Below the pieces are notes generated by a model that did no database searches, had not been told where the DNA came from, and worked only from the letters and a program-made list of their open reading frames with translations. From Suillus spraguei (lineage: Eukaryota > Basidiomycota > Agaricomycetes > Boletales > Suillaceae): a stretch of DNA of 64,000 nucleotides. This document shows positions 59,824 through 64,000 of the stretch, in pieces (the first letter of the stretch is position 1; every line of letters begins with the position of its first letter). The DNA lies in NCBI GenBank assembly GCA_016800925.1, contig JABCPU010000034.1, positions 1-64,000 on the forward strand. The letters are read 5' to 3'. The translations under genes were made by a program, and so were the position numbers.

Positions 59824-62215
59824 ATGACGCGGACGATGCTGTCACAGCCGGTGAGCACAACCTCTTATCGCAACCACCTCTTCCGAACGGTCAGTAATAC
59901 CACCAATGCGCTCCCTGCATATCGGAACAACAGCATGATGGATAAGCTCGTGGAGCAAGAACTCGTCGATCACATTTTATGGGAAGAAAATTCGCTCCCC
60001 CAAGATGTCAAGTCTATTTTAGATACCTTCGTCCTAAACACCAATTTTATTCTAGAATCCATCAGTAAAATTCATTATTCGCTATCTGACGGGCCAAGAG
60101 AGAAGATTAAGGGAGGGCCTGTCTTTCGTCCTGCTAGCCGTAGCGCGGGCGGGGTGTGGCAACTCAATGAGAAGAATGTCCAACCGACGCTGTTGGTAAA
60201 CAGCAGGCCTAGCAGGAAGAAGAAGGCGCAGAAATGGCAGAAGGCGCAGAAGACACAACCGCGCGCACTGATGAGCACGGTGGCCGCGTGGAACGATGGA
60301 GAAGTGGGGTCAGATTTTCTTTTCACCACGTCCAAAATTGACAAGATCTTTGGCGCCAACGGATGTGACAACAAGAATCTTAATAAAGAGTGGCTTCTGA
60401 CATCGGAGACGTCGGAGGGCAAGTTGCCACTGCTCTTCAACACTATACGAGCTGCTATGCACATGATGTACGCGAAGAGTTTCCCGATCCCCTCACCCGC
60501 GTTCCCTTTTAATTCCATGGACGTTGTTGGCGGCCCGCCAAAGCGTATCTGGTTCTCCTCATTCTTTCAAACACCCATCCCGGACAACACCACTGCGCAG
60601 AAGCAAGACATTATTCTGGTAGACGGCAATTTGCGTGGCATCTCGTTGCGATGGTGCAACATCATGACATGGGTCGAGCACACAGAAAGCGAACTCACCA
60701 CAAGAACTCCTTTATATTGGGATAGCGCCACCAAAGGGTATATATTAATGCGAGGGCAACCCTGGCGCCGATTCGTCTTGATTTTTAGTATCGCCTGCAA
60801 CAAGCTTCGCCTTCACTACTTCGATCGTTCGGGTCTTATCATTTCACGCCCCGTATCCGTCGTTGCACATCCTGTACGTCTTCTCGAGGTTTTGAATACC
60901 TTGACACTCGCGCATACCAATACCCTCGGGTACGATCCCACAATGCATATCTGCGATCCAACCTGCAGGGGCACGCATCTCGACCTGAGGGACAACGCGA
61001 TAGGTTGGGTAGAGGGCTCTGATAAAGCCCATCTATCAATCATGAGCGTACTTTGGCAGAGTCAAGGTCTCTTCTCTCGCGGCACCATTTGCTATCGCGT
61101 TCAAAACTCCCATGGAGTAGGGTACGCACTCAAAGACTGTTGGGTCGCTGAGGACGAGAAAAACCACAAGGTAACAGTTCTCCGGATGGTTGAAGGAATC
61201 CCTAATGTAGTCAGGCTCGTGGCTGATTGCAATGTCCTCTACGATGGGGAGCTCGACTGCACGTATCGTATTCGAGCTTCTCAAGGTGTATGTGCCCCCC
61301 AGTTCGTTCGCAGATTCCTCCGGCGCCTTCTTTTGACCACCTGTGGAAAGCCGCTTTTGTCCTACTGCTCAAAGCCCGAGCTCCTGAGAGCCTTCCATGA
61401 CTTTGTCAAGGGCGAGTCTCGAGTGGGTTGAAATTGAAGCTTGAAACTGACCATTAGTGTTTAGCTCATGATCTAATGCTTAGAAACCACGTCCTGCACG
61501 GAGACTTCTGCCCGAATAATTTCATAATCCATGATGGACAAGGGTATTTCATCGACTTTGATCACGCTGAGATTACTCAAGGCACCCACTGCATTCGTTC
61601 ACCGGGCACGGTAAGTAAAGCTTACACGACATGGTATATGGCTGAGCACATTGTCTGAAGGGTACTAAGCCCTATATGTCCATTCGCCTTCTCCGGGAGG
61701 ATGCCCTTAGCAAAGACGAGGACGCGACGATCGAACACTCAGCAAGTGATGACCTAGAGTTACTATTTTATATCTTCGTCGAATTTGCAACCACCTTCGA
61801 CGGGCCATGTGGCATGATGAGAGATGAGAACAGGAAGCCCATGTGGGTTGAGCAATATGAAATATCGGGCTCCGCATGCTGGGTATCCAAACAGGGATAT
61901 GTGCTCGCACCGCCCATCGACACGTCATTAATGGCAAAAACAACTGCATTCTTCGCACCATTCAGTGAAATCATACAGGAGTGGCGTTATTTAATTCTAG
62001 ATGCAGCAAGCAAGACGAACGACACCTCCCCCGGCGTGACCCATGCGGCGCTCCTGTCGCTCCTGGCAAAATGGATTTCTCAGCTCCCCCCTGATGCACC
62101 TGAAGAGATTATGGTCTCTATGGCATCGTTGTCGAGATTGGGTCATCCTTCAGGCGACAACATCCCATCATCCACGGGTCCTCGTTGTTCTGCGCGCCTC
62201 CAAATGAAACGATGA
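59824..62215 (+). CDS. FunK1-type fungal protein kinase B
   Basis: First in-frame ATG at 59824 (MTRTMLSQPVSTTSYRNHLF). About 420 residues (LVEQELVDHILWEENSLPQ, PAFPFNSMDVVGG, PLYWDSATKGYILMRGQPWR) precede the kinase core: VGYALKDCW (lysine), VLHGDFCPNNFIIHDG (catalytic loop) and YFIDFDHAEI (DFD), then GTPYMSIRLLRED and DDLELLFYIFVEF. Introns lie at about 61426-61460 and 61610-61670; the second uses ACTAAG as acceptor and keeps frame. The C-terminus is basic (CSARLQMKR). No stop or frameshift was seen, so it looks intact. Paralogue of kinase A in inverted orientation; the 3' flanks (ACGATGACATGTTTATCTC) are also shared. Confidence 0.82.
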
Positions 62216-62322
62216 CATGTTTATCTCCCATACTTTTCATGCACGTACTTTTAACTTTTTTTATCGCAAGGACACCCTTTCGGTCGGCTCAATGTAAACA
62301 CGATGATATGTACTGCGCTTTG
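62216..62322. other. 3' flank of kinase B
   Basis: Shares ACGATGACATGTTTATCTC and TACTTTTCATGCACGTACTT with the 3' flank of kinase A, so the duplicated unit includes downstream DNA. Confidence 0.6.
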
Positions 62323-63716
62323 ATCTGTTCATAACGTGACCTGAATGTACTGTACTACCCTTTATTATCATCTTCGTAACATGGGATTTCGCAAGATCAG
62401 TCATGACCTGAAACTTGCAGCAATCCGACTCTATGAACGGAACCCTCTGAGCCTTCGCGACATCCTGCGGATTTTGAGGCTCTGGCGCGAAACCGGTGGT
62501 GTTGTGAACCATCAGCCTAGCACAACAATGGGTGGTCGTCTGCGTGCTCTCGATTGTGAAGATATTAATTGCCTGCTTCGTCTTGTAAGGCAGAACCCTG
62601 ACTATTTTTTGGACGAGCTCATGCACCTCACAAACTAATTCATATCTGTCCATTTCACAACAATCTTCCATGAGCTCGAACGTACTGATGTGAGCTACAA
62701 GAAACTCAAGCGCAAGAACGAAACAAGACTCTCCGTGCTGCGTTCATCGAGAAAAATTAAATTATTTGCTATAAGTGTAATCGCACAGGGATACTCACAT
62801 GTCGGAATGTTTCAATGAAAATGACTTGTAGGTCGGAGCCAAAAATTCGGAAACAACCGATTTAATTTTAAATATTTGTTATTATTTGTGTCTCGATCTC
62901 ACCGCAACCACTTCGGGCATAACCCCGTGAATCTGTCAAACCTATCACGTCATAGCACAATCGTTCATGTCACTTATCACACACGCGGCTACAGTAGGAT
63001 CGTTGCCCACCAATGGCACAAAAGTCTTAGTAAGTCATCATCACGTTTGTGACGCGTGACTAGCTGACACTATGTAAAAGAGACAGGTAGATATGTGGTT
63101 AGATTCAGTAAGCCCGTCGGTTTACTACTACTGGCGGCTTACCAAAAGTATCCAGCATCCCGAGATCCCCGACCAATCGGTCGCTCCGCCGCGCCCAGCG
63201 CCTCGTTTTACGTCAATCAAGGTCAAATGTCTCTATCTCGCGAATAAAGTAAAGTTACTGTTTGGGGTAAGTACCATGACCTTCGTTCAAAACAATTTGA
63301 AGCAGCTCTTCCAGATATGACTTAGGATATATCATGATCATGACACTGGGGAACGCCATTAATATTTGCATATACTGTAGCACATCACCACTTACAAGGA
63401 AACATGTCAAATAATAGATTAGCATCAATCTCAAGGAAGTAAGAGTTTTTCAAATTCAATTAAACTGCTATCACGTAGGTAAGTTCTTTGGCACCGCGGT
63501 ACTCGATGAGATTGACTGATGGACAAACAGAGGCGTTAGCGCTGGAACAATCTACAGCAAAATCATCCTGAGCTAGCCACTGCTGGTACGCGCCCATCTC
63601 AATCTACATGATCAAGCTGATGACCGAAATGACAGTGGAACTTCATCAGCAATTGTGCACCCCACTGGAATAGTGCTGGATACTCTGGATACAGCTGGGC
63701 CTCTGGGTAAAACGCC
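62323..63716. repeat. 1.39-kb long direct repeat, copy 2
   Basis: Same sequence as 2060-3453 with constant offset. Here it lies between FunK1 kinase B and a ParB-gene fragment instead of between a TIR element and the Plavaka relic. Confidence 0.9.
62381..62763 (+). pseudogene. Tc1/mariner-like transposase N-terminus, copy 2
   Basis: Identical reading to 2118-2500 (MGFRKISHDLKLAAIRLYER to PDYFLDELMHL, then a stop). Same internal deletion and same loss of the DDE part, so both copies descend from one truncated ancestor. Confidence 0.75.
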
Positions 63717-63990
63717 ATACCAGCGCCGTGATTTCTTTCGCGGGTACAGCGAACACCCAATCCATCGATAAGACTGACCGAAGTACGCCAATTGATCGCG
63801 AGAAGTCTTTACTTCGGTCAACCATCATTCTGCAGATCGAATACAAACTGCCCTTCAAGCGCAAGACACAAAAGCTACTAGTCGATCAGCTCCCAGCTCC
63901 ATCACGCAGACTGCCAGGGCTTCTTTGAAGCGTTCAAAGGCTCCTACAGGTGAATTTTCACTCAACTGTGTTGATAGATATTTGATACAA
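63717..63990 (+). pseudogene. ParB-like gene, penultimate exons, partial copy
   Basis: Near-identical inverted copy of 20598-20310. It starts inside an exon at TSAVISFAGTANTQSIDKTD and keeps the same GTACGCC...CTGCAG intron and the next exon ending in RASLKRSKAP with a GTGAAT donor (GTAAAT in the full gene). The window ends before the last exon. It is 5' truncated exactly at the edge of the 1.39-kb repeat. Confidence 0.85.
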
Positions 63991-64000
63991 GCAATGACCC

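Noticed and set aside
1..64000. Starship-type giant element with a tyrosine recombinase captain
   Set aside because: No tyrosine-recombinase motif was recognised, and these elements are known from Pezizomycotina rather than basidiomycetes.

Overview
The window looks like nuclear DNA from a transposon-rich agaricomycete (mushroom-forming basidiomycete). Multi-exon genes with GT-AG introns of about 50-75 nt, two FunK1-type fungal protein kinases, and Plavaka, PIF/Harbinger, CACTA, hAT, pogo, Tc1/mariner, copia and chromodomain-Gypsy relics all fit that lineage. No bacterial operons, CRISPR arrays or confident tRNA/rRNA genes were seen. Everything was read by eye; family names come from motif recognition, not searches.

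Layout. 1-3453: a decayed Cys-rich/coiled-coil gene fragment, a dispersed repeat, a short TIR element and a 1.39-kb block that recurs at 62323-63716. 3576-6252: C-terminal half of a Plavaka transposase with a Tc1/mariner element (TA target duplication) at its 5' side. 6635-11025: a large seven-exon orphan gene (about 1,340 aa). 11035-20197: dispersed repeat, minisatellite with an hAT-like element inside it, pogo relic, a Gypsy element with 271-bp LTRs inserted into a 113-bp tandem repeat, and a family of 200-bp inverted arms. 20224-24163: a ten-exon gene with a ParB/sulfiredoxin-like domain. 24840-31800: two more repeat copies, a TPR pseudogene, a second copy of the Cys-rich gene and FunK1 kinase A. 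31802-39944: a PIF/Harbinger element with its own TIRs, containing a truncated copia element and a solo LTR. 40100-45170: third LTR copy, a 2OG-Fe(II) dioxygenase-like relic and a DUF6698-like gene. 45550-59650: two head-to-tail CACTA elements; the first is pierced by two solo LTRs. 59824-62215: FunK1 kinase B. 62323-64000: second copy of the 1.39-kb block, then the last ParB-gene exons.

Two themes stand out. First, a module (FunK1 kinase, Cys-rich gene, dispersed repeat, 1.39-kb block, ParB-like gene) appears in three partial versions with the same internal order and orientation, suggesting segmental duplication or a large mobile unit. Second, nested insertions with readable target duplications give a relative chronology. 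Both large orphan genes carry the same dispersed repeat upstream of their 5' ends.
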